Below the pieces are notes generated by a model. It was not told the origin of the DNA. It made no database searches and saw nothing but the letters and a program-made list of their open reading frames with translations. This document shows, piece after piece, positions 8,383 through 18,116 of a stretch of 64,000 bases of DNA. Source of the stretch: Amaurobius ferox (Eukaryota > Arthropoda > Arachnida > Araneae > Amaurobiidae); the NCBI GenBank assembly GCA_951213105.1, contig OX578138.1, positions 67,356,037 to 67,420,036 on the forward strand. The letters are read 5' to 3'. The position numbers and the translations under genes are program-made. Positions within the stretch are counted from its first letter, which is position 1; each line of letters opens with the position of its first letter.

Positions 8383-9888
8383 TTATTCACCTGTATGTAC
8401 AAGTTTGTGCTTATTCAAACTATATTTACGAGCAAATGCTTTCTGACATATTTCACACACAAACAGCTTTTCACCTGTATGTACACGTTTGTGTACATTT
8501 AAATGACTTCTTTGCGTGAATGCTTTCTGACATAATTCACACACAAATGGTTTCTCTCCTGTATGTACACGTTTGTGTGCATTTAATTTATCTTTTTGTT
8601 TGAATTCTCTCTGACATATTTCACACACAAATAATGGATTTTCACCTGTATGCAAACGTTTGTGTACATTTAAATTACTTCTTTGTCTGAATGCTTTCTG
8701 GCATATTTCACACACAAATGGTTTTTCATTCGTATGCAAACGTTTGTGTATATTTAAATTTCTTCTGTCCATGAATGCTTTCTGACATAATTCACACACA
8801 AATGGTTTTTCACCTGTATGTACAAGTTTGTGTGTATTTAAATAACTTCTTTGTGAGAATGTTTTCTGACATAATTCACACACAAATGGTTTTTCACCTC
8901 TATGTACAAGTTTGTGTGTATTTAAATGTATTTTTTGTGTGAAAGCTTTCTGACATAATTCACACACAAATGGCTTTTCACCTGTATGTACAAGTTTGTG
9001 TGTATTTAGAACATGTTTATATTTAAATGCTTTGTGACATAATTCACACACAAATGGGTTTTCCCCTGTGTGTACACGCATGTGTGCATTTATTTCACTT
9101 TTGCGTGCAAAGGTTTTCTGACATATTTCACACACAAATGATTTTTCACCTGTATGTACAAGTTTGTGCGTATTTAAATAACTTCTTTGTGTGAATGCTT
9201 TCTGACATAATTCGCACATAAATGGTTTTTCATTTGTATGCAAACGTTTGTGTACATTTAAATTACTTCTTTGTGTGAATGCTTTCTGGCATATTTCACA
9301 CACAAATGGTTTTATATTCGTATGCAAACGTTTGTGTCTATTTAAATTTCCTCGTTCCATGAATGCTTTCTGACATAATTCACACACAAATGGTTTTTCA
9401 CCTGTATGTACAAGTTTGTGTGTATTTAAAATATATTTATGTGTAAATGCTTTTTGACATATTTCACATAGAAATGGTTTTTCTCCTGTATGTACACGTA
9501 TGTGTGCATTTAGTTTATATTTTCTCCTGAATTCTTTTTGACATATTTCACACACAAATGGTTTTTCACCTGTATGTACAAGTTTGTGTACATTTAAACA
9601 ATCTTTTCGCTTGAATGCTTTCTGACATAATTCACACACAAATGGTTTTTCACTTGTGTGTACACATTTGTGTGTATTTAATTCATCTTTTTGCGTGAAT
9701 TCTTTCTGACATATTTCACACACAAATGGCTTTTCACCTCCGTGTAAAAGTTTGGACACATTTAAAGCATTTTTTTGTGTAAATCCTTTCTGACATAGTT
9801 CACATTCAAATAGATTAACTTTGTGATCAAATTTATGATGATTGATGCTGCTTTGTGGGGGAAATATTTTAAAAGCCATTTTACACAC
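8383..9888 (-). CDS. C2H2 zinc-finger protein, 17-finger open array (probably a pseudogene segment)
   Basis: A 501-residue frame consists almost entirely of tandem C2H2 fingers with TGEKP-type linkers, alternating CELC and CEIC. I count 17 units after a degenerate first finger (VCKMAFKIFPPQSSINHHKFDH). Unit 1 has lost its first His (ALNVSKLLH); the others keep all four zinc ligands. Position 5 of the recognition helix is almost always Asn (LNxH), while positions -1, 2, 3 and 6 vary, as expected for DNA-contact residues. The first ATG is at 9877-9879; an in-frame TGA lies further upstream at about 9925, so the true start or a splice site is uncertain. The frame ends at TAA, where AAA of a GEKPF linker has mutated, and fingers continue in frame beyond it. 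The likely role is a nuclear DNA-binding protein, if it is expressed at all. Confidence 0.8.
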   Translation of the reverse strand: MCKMAFKIFPPQSSINHHKFDHKVNLFECELCQKGFTQKNALNVSKLLHGGEKPFVCEICQKEFTQKDELNTHKCVHTSEKPFVCELCQKAFKRKDCLNVHKLVHTGEKPFVCEICQKEFRRKYKLNAHIRVHTGEKPFLCEICQKAFTHKYILNTHKLVHTGEKPFVCELCQKAFMERGNLNRHKRLHTNIKPFVCEICQKAFTQRSNLNVHKRLHTNEKPFMCELCQKAFTQRSYLNTHKLVHTGEKSFVCEICQKTFARKSEINAHMRVHTGENPFVCELCHKAFKYKHVLNTHKLVHTGEKPFVCELCQKAFTQKIHLNTHKLVHRGEKPFVCELCQKTFSQRSYLNTHKLVHTGEKPFVCELCQKAFMDRRNLNIHKRLHTNEKPFVCEICQKAFRQRSNLNVHKRLHTGENPLFVCEICQREFKQKDKLNAHKRVHTGEKPFVCELCQKAFTQRSHLNVHKRVHTGEKLFVCEICQKAFARKYSLNKHKLVHTGE

Positions 9889-10375
9889 AAAGTGATTTCT
9901 TGCTACTGTGAATCAATTTATATTTATCTAAATAAGTCTGTAAATATATTTTACATAAAAATGATAATTTCAACAGTGTTCACAAGTTTGAGATTTTATT
10001 TAAACAAATGCTTCACTAGAAATGCTTCACATGAAATTAATTTTCATCTGTGGGCTGCAGTTTGTGTTTTCAGTCATTTATTTGTATAAATGACTTCCTA
10101 CATTTTTCATATATAGTTTCTTAATAGCATATATACACAAATGATCAGTCTCAGTACGGGCTCATGGAATGCACAACATATAAATTTTACTAGGTTTTAG
10201 TCTTGTACTTCACATGCAAATGCTTTATCACTAGGTGATTTAAAAGTTTTCTCATAGAAAATGCATTTTGTCTATGCCATCAGTATTCTGAAGTTGTATT
10301 TGTTGATTCAAAAGCTTCCTTGAAAAAATGCTTTTTGGCGCGAAAAGACAGGTGTTTTCTTCCCAGTCTGCATAA
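9889..10375 (-). repeat. 5' flank of zinc-finger copy A, inverted copy upstream of copy B
   Basis: The reverse complement of this stretch matches 25965-26450, showing that copies A and B descend from one locus including the upstream region. Similarity ends near 10375/25965, where the foldback block begins on the A side. No upstream coding exon is recognised. A possible AG acceptor precedes the first degenerate finger in A (TTCACAG), but the matching site in B is altered. Confidence 0.75.
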
Positions 10376-10804
10376 ATATCTGATTCAAATGAGTACTTGC
10401 TGTAGAGCGTCTCTATAACAAAATAAAAAAAAAATTAATGAAAAACTACTGGGGATTTGTAATACTTTGTTTGGTGCTGCCATCTCGGAAATATATTTGG
10501 AATTTTCATATTACGAGTGTTGTTTCGTCATTTATGAAGCACCCAGACTCCGAGAACAGCGCTTATTTACTGCAAAGGCACTCCTGCCAGAATTTCATGT
10601 GATACAAACGTCAGGCGGGAATTTCTACAGACTAGCAGACTCCCTCTTCGGATTGATTGTTTCTTTTTGTCTTTTTGTGTGACGTCCGTAGATATGTGGG
10701 CGCGGTGAATGAATAGAGTTCTTTGTTTTCTTCATGAGGTTTCTTCAAATTGACAGTTCAATTAGTTTATGCGTGATTTTGATATTGAAAATACACACAC
10801 ACAC

Positions 10805-10805
<1 letters not shown>

Positions 10806-10861
<56 letters not shown>
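10806..10861. repeat. (AT)n microsatellite in the left arm of the foldback block
   Basis: About 28 alternating T/A dinucleotides, preceded by (AC)n. The inverted partner is the (TA)n tract at 16255-16297, followed by (TG)n, so the paired position was inherited with the arms. Confidence 0.95.
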
Positions 10862-10864
<3 letters not shown>

Positions 10865-11309
10865 AGAAACATTTATAACGTCAAATATAAATGTAAAAAA
10901 TATTTATAATATATATATATATATTGTCAAAAATATATATATCATAAAATATATATGTCAAAAATATTGTACGATCAAAACCATAGTGTGGTAATTGCAG
11001 GAGGGAGTCAACCTTAATTGAAAGAAGTAGGATTAAAGAATGCTAAAAATACTTTTTCCTGCGGTGGTCAAACTAAAGTATGAAACGTAAAAAATTGACT
11101 AGCTTGATGTTTACATTTGTGACCTTTAAACTTCCAAGGGAGGGTAAATGCCCCCTTGCGCTCCTCTATGGACGCCCATGGCAAAGCGCAAATAGAATTT
11201 TTCTAGGGATGCAAACTATATGATTGTACCTACAATATCTATTATCTTGAAGACTACATTTGCAACCTTAAACGTCCACAGTAAGGCAAGTTTTCCCTTG
11301 CATTTCCTT

Positions 11310-12032
11310 ATGGGCGCCCATGGCAAGGACACCCGTAGAATTAATTCCATCGGTGACAAATTCAAGGAAGAGACTGTTCATATCGACTTGCTTATAATCT
11401 ACATTTGTAACCTTAAACGTACACAGTAGGACAAGTTTAATCTTGCATTCCCTTATGGGCGCCCATGGCAAGGACACCCGTAGAACTAATTCCATCGGCG
11501 ACAAACTCAAGGATGAGGCGTTCCACATTGACTAAATTGAGAGTTGCATGTCTAACCTTGAACGTCTATGGGACGGCAAGTGTCATCCTTTCCTTCCACT
11601 ATGGGCGCCAATGTAACGTTTTCCGATAGGGCAAAATCAAGGATGAGGAGTTCAATATCTACTAGCTTGAAGACTACATTTGCAACATTATACGTCCACA
11701 GTAGGGCAAGTTTTCCCTTGCATTCCCTTATGGGCGCCCATAGCAAGGACACTCGTAGAATTAATTTCATCGGTGACAATTTCAAGGATGAGGCGTTTCA
11801 TATCAACTTGCTTGTAATCTACATTTGTAACCTTAAACGTACACAGTAGGGCAAGTTTCACATTGCGTTCCCTTATGGGCGCCCATGGCAAGGACACCCA
11901 TAGAACTAATTCTATCGGCGACAAACTCAAGGATGAGGCGTTCCACATCGACTAAATTGAGACTTGCCTGTCTAACCTTGAACGTCTATGGGATAGCAAT
12001 TGTCATCCTTTCCTTCCACTATGGGCGCCCAT
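11310..12032. repeat. higher-order tandem repeat, three monomers of about 420 bp, two copies
   Basis: The 12-bp palindrome or its close variant starts at 11310, 11455, 11601, 11730, 11875 and 12021. The first three and last three positions differ by exactly 420 bp. Flanking sequence also matches in threes (the CACCCGTAGAATTAATTC-type block, then the block with CCACATTGACTAAATTGAG). This is satellite-like organisation inside the foldback block. Confidence 0.85.
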
Positions 12033-12999
12033 GTAACATTTTCCAGGAGGGAACGCAAGGACGACGCATTCAATATCGACTACCTGGTAACCTACAATTG
12101 TAATCTTGAATATCCTGTTGGGATTAAGTGCTTCCTTGCCGTGCTCTATGGGCTCCCCGCTTATACTATTGCCCTCAGGACAGAACCTAACGGAGCCGAA
12201 ATTTCGATTTCCTCAGGGACGGTAAACAGTCTTTCCAGACCCTCCAAATGTCTCTGTGACATATTGAAACATTGCACACTTGCCATGGGCTCCCATAGGG
12301 AATGTTGAAAGTCACGACTATCAAACTAATGAATACTGTAAGTCTCGTGCTGGAGATTGTCCCCGCTGGAAAAAATTCTATTGACGTCCTTGCCATGGGC
12401 GTCCATAGACGTAAGGGAGCATCCATACGTAAGGGAGACGTAAGGGGGCGTCCGTAGATGTAAGGGAGCACTTGTCTTCCCGTAAATATTCAAGGTCACA
12501 AATGTAGATGTCAAATTAGTAGATATTGTACGTCTCATCTTTGAGTACGCTCTTCTTAGAAAAAGCGCTGTGGACACCCTCGCCATGGGAGTCCATAAAA
12601 ATTTTAAAAGCCACAAATGTCGGTATTAAGCAAATCGATATTGTACGTCTTGTCCTGGAGTTTGCCCCAGCTTTAATAAGTTCTGTGGTCACATTTGCCA
12701 TGGACGCCCATAGGGGAGAGCAAGGTGGCGCTTGCCCACCCTTAGACGTTCAAGGTCCCAAAGAAAGTATCAAGCTAGTCGATATTATAAGTCTCATCCT
12801 GGAGTTTGAGTTTTCCCTTTAAAAATTTTTTATGTGTGCCCTTGGGTGCCCATAGAGGAGAGGGAGGGGCACTTGCTCTCCCGTAGACGGTCAAGGTCGC
12901 AAATATAGATATCAAGCTAGTAAATAATTATGTCTCATTCTTGAGTTTGGCCATCCCAGGAAAAAGTTTTATGTTCGCCCTTGAATCCAATCTTTCGAA

Positions 13000-13500
13000 A
13001 CAAGGTTGACCCCTTTCTGCAGTTACAACACTATATTTTGATCATACTATATTTTGATCACACTATATTTTTGACACACACACACACCCTCTCTCTTAAT
13101 CGTGCTCTAATCACGTTAATTATAAAATGTTATACCTAATTCTGATTTTTTTTTTTCAGAATGCATCTACATATAGAATTTCATGGCTATACGTACTCTC
13201 TCTCTCTCTTTTGTAAGATCTCTAATTTTGAATAATCTGTGTTTTAATCACATTGATTTCAAAATATTCTACCATTCTGAAGGAAATTAGAAACAGTTAA
13301 TTAAAACACGAATAATTCGAAATTTGATATTTTAAGAGATAGAGTACGTACAGCCATGAAATTCTATATGCATATACATTCTGTAACAAAATGGAATTAG
13401 GTAGAACGTTTTGTAATTAACGTGATTAGAACTCGGATGAGAGAAATAATGTCAAAATAGTGTTGTAATTTCAGGAGGGGGTCCACCTTGCTTAAAAGGA
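13000..13500. repeat. central imperfect palindrome of the foldback block
   Basis: The left arm (13005-13230) and the right arm (13250-13495) are imperfect inverted copies meeting near 13240. Both include ACTATATTTTGA/TCAAAATAGT-type motifs, a CT/AG-rich stretch, and GAATTTCATGGC with GCCATGAAATTC. The outer edges carry the same motif that ends the whole block (an AACCT/AGGTT box with a G- or C-rich neighbour). Confidence 0.75.
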
Positions 13501-14122
13501 GTGGAATTCAAGGGCGTTCATAAAACTTTTCCTGGAAAGTCCAAATTCAAGGATGAGAGGTAAATATATATAGTATCTTGATACCTACATTTGAAACCTT
13601 GAACGTCCACGGGAGGACAAGTGCCCCTCGCGCTCTCCTATGGGCGCCCATGACAAGAGCGCCTGTAGAACTTTTTCAGGGGGTAAACTGAAGGGTGAGA
13701 CGTACAATATCGACTAGCTTGATGCCTACCTTTGAACATCCACAAGATGGTAAGTTCCCCCTCACGCTCTCCTATGGGCGCCCATAGGGGACAATAACAT
13801 TTATCAATATTTATACAATACTATTAACAATACTCGAATACAGATATCAATACTGTATGTCAATATAATCAATACTGTACTTCACATCCTTGTGTTTATC
13901 CCGCTGGTAAAAGTTCTATTGGCGTCCTCACCATGGGCGCCTGTAGGGGAGCGCAAGGGGTCACTTGCCCTACTGTGAACGTTCAAGGTCACAAATGTAG
14001 GTACCAAATTAGTAGACATTGTACTACTTATCTTTCAGTATACCCGCCTTGAAAATTTTCTAATGACGCCTTGCCATGGGCGCCCATACGAGATGCTGAT
14101 AATAAGGTGTTGCCCACAGGGT

Positions 14123-14165
14123 TGTTGTTGTTGAGACCCAGACCGCCCGACCTACCAGAAAGGTG
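14123..14165 (-). mobile_element. 43-bp 3' fragment of SINE with 14-bp target-site duplication
   Basis: GTTGCCCACAGGGT occurs at 14109-14122 and 14166-14179. The insert, read on the minus strand, starts in the loop of the terminal hairpin and ends GTCTGGGTCTCAACAACA. Confidence 0.85.
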
Positions 14166-14361
14166 GTTGCCCACAGGGTGTCAAACTAGTCGATATTGTC
14201 GCCCTTGAATGTGCACCTGCTGGAATAAGTTCTATAAACGCTCTTGGTATGGGCGCCCATAGGGGGTCTTGAGGGGGAACTTGCTATCCCGTCGACGTTC
14301 AAGTTCACAGATGTAGATATCAAGCAAGTCGATGTATGTCTCACCCTTCAGTTTTCCGAGT

Positions 14362-14420
14362 AGAAAGGCCCAGACCACACGACCAACCCGAAGGCTTATG
14401 GTAGCTGTTTGTGTGGCCGG
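14362..14420 (-). mobile_element. mini-SINE: 59-bp hairpin module, diverged subfamily, 15-bp target-site duplication
   Basis: TTCAGTTTTCCGAGT occurs perfectly at 14347-14361 and 14421-14435. The insert on the minus strand begins CCGGCCACAC and contains GTGTGGTCTGGG. The other copies have CCGGCCGTCC and GGACGGTCTGGG, so the four stem bases changed on both sides and pairing is kept. The loop also differs, with a CCTTCGGG segment. Confidence 0.85.
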
Positions 14421-14847
14421 TTCAGTTTTCCGAGTGTAAAAGTTATATAGGTGCTCTTGCTATGGGCGCCCATAGCAAAGGTGGCCATAGAACTTATTAA
14501 AACGGGGTGAACTCAAGGACGAAATGTACAATATCGATTACCTTGATGCCTACGTTTGTAGCTATCAAAATTTGTATGGGCTCCCATGGCAAGGACGTCC
14601 ATAGAGTTTCTTCCAAGAGCATAACAAGGATGAGACGCACGATATATACTAGCTTGACACCAACATGTGGGACCCTGATGTTCACGGGAAGACAAGTGCT
14701 CCCTTATGCTCCCTTATGGACGCCCATAGTAAGGACGTCAATAGAACTTTTTCCAGCGGGACAATCTCACAGACGAGACGTACAGTAAGTATTCATTAGT
14801 TTGATATTCGTGACGTTCAACATCCCTATGGTCGCCCATGGCAAGTG

Positions 14848-15138
14848 TTGTTGTTGAGACCCAGACTGTCCGATCTACCAGAAAGATGTAAGGTATCTGT
14901 TTGGACGACCGGGCAGTGCCACCCATTTTAATTCGGAACCCAGGAGGAGGCATGCACAGGGACCGTACCCTCCTTCCCCTATCACCAACCTCTCGGAAGG
15001 ATTTACAGACTCACATGCTTAACGTGATCGTACTCCACGTGAACACGGCGGCAGTCTTGGCAGTGGCAGGAATCGAACCCGGGCGTACTGAGTGCAATCA
15101 ATTCTCGCTCGCTAACCACTGAGCTGTCGTGCCCCACT
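14848..15138 (-). mobile_element. tRNA-headed SINE, 291 bp, full-length-looking
   Basis: A 12-bp duplication CCATGGCAAGTG flanks it (14836-14847 and 15139-15150). On the minus strand the order is a tRNA-like head, a body (ACTGCCGCCGTGTTCACG onward), the hairpin module and a CAACAACAA tail. It is inserted in a monomer of the foldback block. The sister monomer at 15769 carries only a stub of the same head (15729-15768) at the same target, so the insertion preceded duplication of the monomer. Confidence 0.88.
15060..15135 (-). pseudogene. tRNA-derived head of SINE
   Basis: On the minus strand, GGGGCACGACAGCTCAGTGG contains an A box, and GGGTTCGATTCCTGCC contains a near-consensus B box, at about the spacing found in a tRNA. 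The match of the terminal stem is poor, no CCA end is evident, and it lies inside a retroposon. It is an RNA polymerase III promoter module, not a tRNA gene. Confidence 0.8.
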
Positions 15139-15728
15139 CCATGGCAAGTGTGCAATGTTTCAGCTCTTTATGTCACACAGTCTTTTGGAGGGTCTGGAAA
15201 GACTGTTCACTATCCCTGAGAAAATCGGAACTTTGGCTCCGTTAGGTTCTGCCCTGAGGGCAATAATATATAAGCTGGGATCTCATGCGCTGGGAGCCCA
15301 TAGAGTACTGCAAGGGATCACTTAAGCTGAACTGGATATTCAAGGTTACAAATGTAGTTTACAAGCTATCGATATTGAACGCTTCATCCTTGAGTTCCCT
15401 CCTGGTAAATGTTACATGGGCGCCCATAGTGGAGGGAAAGGATGACACTTGCCTTCCGATAGACGTTCAAGGTTAGACATGTAAGTCTCAATCTAGTCGA
15501 TATTGAACGCCTCATCCTTGAGTTTATCGCCGATGAAATTAGTTCTACGGGTGTCCTTGCTATGGGCGCCCATAAGAGAACGCTTGATGGAACTTATCAT
15601 TCCGTGTACATTTAAAGATATAAATGTAGATTACGAGCAAGTCAATATGGAACGCCTCATCCCTCATCCTTGAGTTTGTCACCTCTGGAATTAGTTCTAT
15701 GCGCGTTCTTGCCATGAGCTCCCATAGC

Positions 15729-15768
15729 AATTCCCGCGCTCTAACCACTGGGCTATCGCGCCCAATCC
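15729..15768 (-). mobile_element. stub of the tRNA-headed SINE
   Basis: About 40 bp on the minus strand match the A-box part of the SINE head (GGGCGCGATAGCCCAGTGG). It sits directly beside the same CCATGGCAAGTGTGCAATG target used at 15139. The remainder of the element is missing. Confidence 0.7.
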
Positions 15769-16251
15769 CATGGCAAGTGTGCAATGTTTCAGCCTCTTAT
15801 ATCACAGAGCCTTTTGGAGGGTCTGGAAAGACTGTTTACTACCCCCGAGGAAATCGAAATTTCGGCTCCGTTAGGTTCTGTCCTGGGGGCAATAGCATTA
15901 AGCAGGGAGCTCATGTAATGGGAGCTCGTAGAAGACTGCCATGGGCGCCCATAGGGGAGTGTAAGGGGTTCGTTTACCCTCCCCTGGACGTTTAAAGTCA
16001 CAAATGTGAACATTAAGCATGTCAATTTTTTCCGTCTTATACTTCAGTTTGACCACAAGGTCGACTCCCTCCTACAATTACCACACTATGTTCTGGATAG
16101 TGCAATATTTTTGACATTCTCTCATCTAATAAAAGCAGAAGTAACTCGTAATACTAGCAGTTTGATATCCTTGAAAAGACTTTAAATAGAAAATAAATAA
16201 ATAATATAATAGAAAAAAGTAATAAAAAATATTAATAATAAAATAAAATTT

Positions 16252-16254
<3 letters not shown>

Positions 16255-16297
<43 letters not shown>
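16255..16297. repeat. (TA)n microsatellite in the right arm of the foldback block
   Basis: About 21 dinucleotides followed by a TG/G-rich tract. It mirrors 10806-10861. Confidence 0.95.
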
Positions 16298-16298
<1 letters not shown>

Positions 16299-16510
16299 GT
16301 GTGTGTGTGGGGGGGGTGTTTTCAATATCAAAATCGCGCATAGACTAATTGAACTGTAAATTTCCGCATGCAGAAAATAAAGACCTCTCATCATTCAGCT
16401 GCCGCCACAAGGTCATGAAATTCGCGACCGACGTAGTTATCACGAGGTGCATTTTCACGGGCGTGCATTGCAGTGAATAAGCGTTCGTTCTTGGTTTTAT
16501 CTGGGTCGCT

Positions 16511-17307
16511 TGTTCCGAAAACGTACCCGCTATACCCCCTGCTGTGAGGCCGATTCTTCGCTATTGGCTAAGTTAAATGACGTCATGGGTGGAGCCTAGT
16601 ATATACTGGGCGGAGCTTAGTATACAGTTTGACAGTTTAAGACAAAATTTGTCGTCTTCGAGATTATACGTGTTTACATTTTCCTCAGATACATTTCGTC
16701 ATGTATTTTATTTCATGCACACACACATATTTATTTGCTTTTGATATAATTTTAAACTGAAGAATTAAATAAAATATATTATTATTATTACTACTTGATC
16801 AATGATAAAAATGCTTCATTTACGGGAAAAAAATTATATACAGCATACAGTTTAAAATGCTTGTGTTATATGTATTATGTTTATTAAAGGCACCTTATGC
16901 CCATTTTATATTGTATTCCGTACGTGTATCGCAACGTTTTTAATCCTATTTTCATTGATGACTTATAGCACTTGAGGCAATTTGTTTTATTTTATTAATG
17001 TTTTAAATACAAAAAAGCAAGTTACCTATCCAAAACAAAATATATAACCGTTTAAATGTGGGTTTCCATAACCGTTTTTGAAGTCGGTTTCAAATATTTA
17101 TGCAAGTTTGTAAACAAAACTATGTGTTTGATTTACAAGAAAAAGCTATACAATGGAATATTTTGGACAAAAAATGTGGAAATTTTTTTAAAAAATTAAT
17201 CTAAAATTAATAAAAATGCAGGCTTACAATGTAATCCTGGGTAAAATATTTAGTGTAGAGGGTGGGTAATCCATCCCACTCTATATACCCAGTGATGCGC
17301 TAATAAT
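16511..17307 (+). repeat. left 0.8-kb terminal inverted repeat with promoter-like motifs
   Basis: This arm matches the reverse complement of 24506-25295 almost throughout. The outer end (TGTTCCGAAAACGTACCCGC) is followed within 100 bp by an inverted CCAAT box (ATTGGC, 16563), a perfect CRE TGACGTCA (16578-16585) and GC-box-like GGGCGGAG (16608). These motifs persist in the other arm and in a third partial copy at 17305-17400. A promoter in the arm is an inference. Confidence 0.85.
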
Positions 17308-17410
17308 ACCCTACTGTGAGGCCGATTCTTCTCTATTGGCTAAGTTAAATGACGTCATGGGCGGAGCCTAGTATACGCTTTGAAGTTGTCGTCTTCGAGA
17401 TTATACATGG
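17305..17410 (+). repeat. direct partial repeat of the TIR promoter segment
   Basis: CTGTGAGGCCGATTCTTC through the CCAAT, CRE (17350-17357) and GGGCGGAGCC (17359-17368) motifs, to GTCGTCTTCGAGATTATAC, repeats 16540-16670 in direct orientation with one internal deletion. It lies just inside the inner end of the left arm. Confidence 0.85.
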
Positions 17411-18116
17411 AAAAAAATGTTTGTTATTAAATAGGGAAGAAAATTGTGATAAAAAGAAATAGTGCAAAGATATAACGTTGTGTGACAATATACGTTCGTA
17501 AAACTACAAAAATGTCTTAAATTTAGGTAAGTAGTATATGATATGTTTATTACAATTGTTGCGAGTAAAATGCTGACACTGGAACGTTATACCTTATACA
17601 TCTGTAATAATCCGATTGAATGATTTTCTAACTTATTTTTTATAGTACCTAATTTTAGATTGAAGATCGCCGACCAAATATGAATATATCAAAACTTGTA
17701 CTGCAATATTTCACCTGGCCTGTTTAAATATCTTAAGTGGTCAGGTGTTTTTATTGTTGTATCAGTTAAATTAAAGGAGAAACTTTGATTTATTTCCTTC
17801 TAGGCTAATTAAATTTGTGTAGAAGATAACAATATATTTTTTAATCTGATTCATAGTTAATTTGTTTATCACAGTAGTGTGCTATAGTATAAGAGTGAAA
17901 AGATGTTATACAAATTAATGAAATTACTAATAAAATTAATATATATTCTATATGTATTTTAAGTTGTAATTTAAATAGCATATATATGAAGTTTCATTTC
18001 AATTGTATGGGTGTTGATTTTGAGATTTTATTGATATTAAGAAACATTCTGAAGAAAGCAAACACTAATAGCCATTATCTAATGTTTATGAAATACTTTG
18101 AAGTTTGATCTATTCC
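17411..18116. other. AT-rich stretch without recognisable features
   Basis: I see no coding frame, RNA gene or element end in this interval. It lies between the internal promoter-like repeat and the low-complexity G/C tracts that precede the hAT remnant. Confidence 0.6.

Larger units (their letters stand above)
10470..16505. mobile_element. 6-kb foldback-like block with nested inverted repeats
   Basis: The outer arms match in reverse: about 10530-10640 with 16390-16500, 10750-10800 with 16310-16350, and 10980-11015 with 16055-16090, each including an (AT)n tract. A second pair of the same subterminal motif meets in the middle (13010-13060 and 13445-13490). Between these lie runs of about 145-bp repeats carrying ATGGGCGCCCAT. 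The runs change direction repeatedly: forward at 11100-12200, reverse at 12260-13000, forward at 13500-13800, reverse at 13870-14350, forward at 14450-14830, reverse at 15140-16050. No coding frame is credible. The structure resembles Foldback-type elements or nested MITEs; the family is not recognised. Confidence 0.75.

Noticed and set aside
9823..10089. Plus-strand frame of 88 codons, with a similar minus-strand frame at 26304-26519 opposite copy B
   Set aside because: Both are antisense shadows of the homologous 5' part of the zinc-finger copies. Their similarity follows from the duplication, and no domain or composition supports a protein.
11220..12822. Many overlapping frames of 70-100 codons on both strands in the foldback block
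   Set aside because: They recur because the DNA monomer recurs. Translations differ by frame between monomers and show no protein family.
14738..14953. Minus-strand frame of 71 codons ending in a VWVSTTT-type peptide
   Set aside because: It is translation of the SINE body and hairpin module. The same peptide arises at 41883-42083 for the same reason.
15060..15135. A functional tRNA gene
   Set aside because: The A and B boxes are good, but the acceptor stem does not close and the sequence is the head of a retroposed SINE.
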